Below, one piece after another: positions 62,543-64,000 of a stretch of 64,000 nt of DNA. Each line of letters starts with the position of its first letter. The stretch's first letter is position 1. This DNA is from CAWGXZ01 sp963826695 (lineage in GTDB: Bacteria; Pseudomonadota; Gammaproteobacteria; Burkholderiales; Burkholderiaceae_C): the NCBI GenBank assembly GCA_963826695.1, contig CAWGXZ010000006.1, positions 124,001 through 188,000 of the forward strand. The letters run 5' to 3'. Made by a program: the position numbers and the translations under genes. The notes under the pieces were generated by a model, which was given only the letters and a program-made list of their open reading frames with translations, was not told the origin of the DNA and made no database searches.

Positions 62543-63931
62543 TCAAAGGATGCGCCGCGGATGCGCCAGCCGCTCGTGGGCGGCGTGCAGCCGCCGCACC
62601 AGCACGCGGATGAAGGCTTCGTCGAACAGGTGACGGCAGCCGGGGCTGGTCTGCGCCAGCGTCCCGGGCGTGAACGAGATCGTCGTCGCGGGCTCGCTGA
62701 CGACCACGTCGGTGCTGTGGATGCGCAGCTCGGGGTTCGGCGCCAGGTAGGCCATCTCGCCGACCGAGGTGCCCGCGCCGAGGCGCACCACCACCTCGCC
62801 GTTGCGGATCACCTCGACAGCGCCCTGGGCGATGATGTGGAAGGTGCTGCCGCCTTCCTCGTCCTTGCGGTAGAGCGAATGGCCGACCGCAAAGCGCTGC
62901 CAGCGTGCGCGGTGCACCACCTCCCACAGTTCGACGTCGCCGAAGCTGGAAAAGAACTCGAGCGAGCGCAGCAGGGTGAAGCGCTCCGAGTCGAGGACAC
63001 CCTGTCGTTTGCCGCGCGGCACCTGCTGGTTCGACACCAGCGCGCTGAGCGCCTTGGCGAATCGCTCCCAGTCGGGGTAGCGCGCGTCCGGTGTTTTCGC
63101 CAGCGCCTGCTGAATGACGGCGTCGACTGCCGGCGAGAGGCCCGCGCGCTGCTCGGTCAGCGGCTGCGGCGTTCCATGGCAGACCTGATGCATCATCGTT
63201 GCATGCGCTTCGGCGTCGAAAGGCGGCCGGCCGGCGATCAGGTGGTAGAGCACTGCACCGAGCGAATACATGTCGGCACGGGCATCGAGCACGCCGCCGT
63301 CGAGTTGCTCGGGCGACATGTAGGCGAGCGATCCGACGCGAAAGATCTGCGTCGTGTCCGCGGTCATGTTGAAGGCGCTGCCGAAGTCGGTGATCTTCAC
63401 GTCGGTGACGATGCCGTCGCCGCTGACCACCGTCAGCAGGTTGGCCGGCTTGACGTCGCGGTGGATGATGCCCTGGCCGAAGACATAGCTCAGCGCCATG
63501 GCGCACTTGAAACCGATCTCGACGATCTGGTCGAGCGGCATCAACCGGTCCGAGCGGCAGTGCGAGCGCAGCGTCCCGCCCGGCACGTGCTCCATCACCA
63601 GATAGGGGGCGATGGGGTCCGCGACGGCGTCGTGGATCTGCACCACGTTGGGATGCTGCAGCCGCCCCACCAGCGCCGCCTCGGCATTGAAGAAGCGCTC
63701 GAGGTAGCGCCCGCTGTTGCCGCCAGCGGATGGCCGCAGCCGCTTCACCGCCACTTCGCGGCGGTGAAATTCGTCGCGGCAGAGATAGACGTCGCTGGTC
63801 GCGCCCTCGCCGATCAGGCGCAGCACGGCGTACTTGCCGATTCGGGCCGGGGCATTGCGCGTGGCTTCACCCGAATGGGTGTCGAATGGGGAGGGCACAG
63901 GCGGCATTGCGACGGTCGGGGCGCCGATCAT
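62543..63931 (-). CDS. Ser/Thr protein kinase with C-terminal cNMP-binding domain
   Basis: A 462-residue cytosolic kinase. The Gly-loop is LIGEGATSDVYLC, the ATP lysine lies in REVAVKRLRPSAG, the catalytic loop is IIHRDVKPANLLTV and the metal loop ITDFGSAFNMTA, followed by SLAYMSPEQLDGG. The C-terminal part from about residue 320 is a cyclic-nucleotide-binding beta roll (FAVGHSLYRKDEEGGSTFHI, VVVRLGAGTSVGEMAYLAPN). No transmembrane helix follows, unlike PknB. ATG 63931 (MIGAPTVAMPPVPS) is used; ATG 63907 is an alternative. Substrate and ligand unknown. Confidence 0.87.
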   Translation of the reverse strand: MIGAPTVAMPPVPSPFDTHSGEATRNAPARIGKYAVLRLIGEGATSDVYLCRDEFHRREVAVKRLRPSAGGNSGRYLERFFNAEAALVGRLQHPNVVQIHDAVADPIAPYLVMEHVPGGTLRSHCRSDRLMPLDQIVEIGFKCAMALSYVFGQGIIHRDVKPANLLTVVSGDGIVTDVKITDFGSAFNMTADTTQIFRVGSLAYMSPEQLDGGVLDARADMYSLGAVLYHLIAGRPPFDAEAHATMMHQVCHGTPQPLTEQRAGLSPAVDAVIQQALAKTPDARYPDWERFAKALSALVSNQQVPRGKRQGVLDSERFTLLRSLEFFSSFGDVELWEVVHRARWQRFAVGHSLYRKDEEGGSTFHIIAQGAVEVIRNGEVVVRLGAGTSVGEMAYLAPNPELRIHSTDVVVSEPATTISFTPGTLAQTSPGCRHLFDEAFIRVLVRRLHAAHERLAHPRRIL

Positions 63932-64000
63932 TCCACAGCGCGGCCGCCCGCCGGCGTGACGCATTCACGCGGGCAGGGCCCAACCTTAGAATTCGTCGAT

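Overview
The window is uniformly GC-rich, densely coded chromosomal DNA. Gene families and gene order (type-2 pyrF, TctC-type binding proteins with a TctDE-like two-component pair, DUF2868/dynamin-like GTPase pair, DUF3182 + hydrolase pair, sox/fcc genes) point to a betaproteobacterium of the Burkholderiales, most like the Rubrivivax/Leptothrix/Methylibium group. No rRNA, tRNA, CRISPR array or intact transposase was seen.

Layout. 0-4.3 kb: edge of a GTP-cyclohydrolase-like gene, purB and pyrF (both broken by many single-base frameshifts that look like sequence errors), and an MFS exporter. 4.7-14.7 kb: an organic-acid locus. A TctE/TctD-like sensor-regulator pair is divergent from a periplasmic binding protein, followed by a two-subunit ATP-citrate-lyase-like enzyme, a TctC binding protein, an isopropylmalate/isocitrate-type dehydrogenase and a hotdog thioesterase. 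14.8-23.2 kb: alanine dehydrogenase, a ribbon-helix-helix regulator with an 11-bp-phased operator next to a PHB-depolymerase-like esterase, a DUF2868/GTPase pair, a small Lys/Ala-rich secreted protein flanked by two copies of a 47-bp repeat, and an exported alpha/beta hydrolase. 23.6-29.3 kb: a lower-GC island of three same-strand genes (PIN-type nuclease, 803-aa helical-repeat protein, 733-aa PD-(D/E)xK protein), the best candidate for an undescribed, possibly defensive, system. 29.6-31.5 kb: aspartate dehydrogenase, an HU-like protein with a Lys/Ala tail, and a tctC remnant.

31.6-36.2 kb: a tightly coupled copper operon (DUF2946, TonB-dependent receptor, YcnI, CopC-CopD fusion). 36.4-46.8 kb: a cNMP-binding-domain/flavin reductase fusion, a ZIP transporter, a DUF3182 ATP-grasp + hydrolase pair, an M14-type amidase, a tandem DUF4394 lipoprotein, and an MFS carrier coupled to a long CorA-like protein. 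46.9-53.4 kb: a molybdopterin hydroxylase pair (IorA/IorB type, heavily frameshifted) overlapping soxX, then soxY, soxZ, soxA, a small cytochrome c and an FccB flavoprotein, i.e. a partial periplasmic thiosulfate/sulfide oxidation cluster without soxB or soxCD in view. 53.4-64 kb, almost all on the minus strand: HPP-CBS membrane protein, class II glutamine amidotransferase, geranylgeranyl-reductase-like flavoprotein, DHA2-type MFS, malate synthase G, a haloacid-dehalogenase, a double PsiF-repeat protein with a clear terminator, and a Ser/Thr kinase with a cNMP-binding domain.

A recurrent theme is frame disruption. Two dense clusters (about 0.46-1.91 kb and 47.16-49.5 kb) and isolated cases (ald, glcB, the PsiF protein, a small membrane protein) mostly need removal of one extra base to restore conserved protein. 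Because purB and pyrF are normally essential, I read these mainly as base-calling or assembly errors rather than gene decay.
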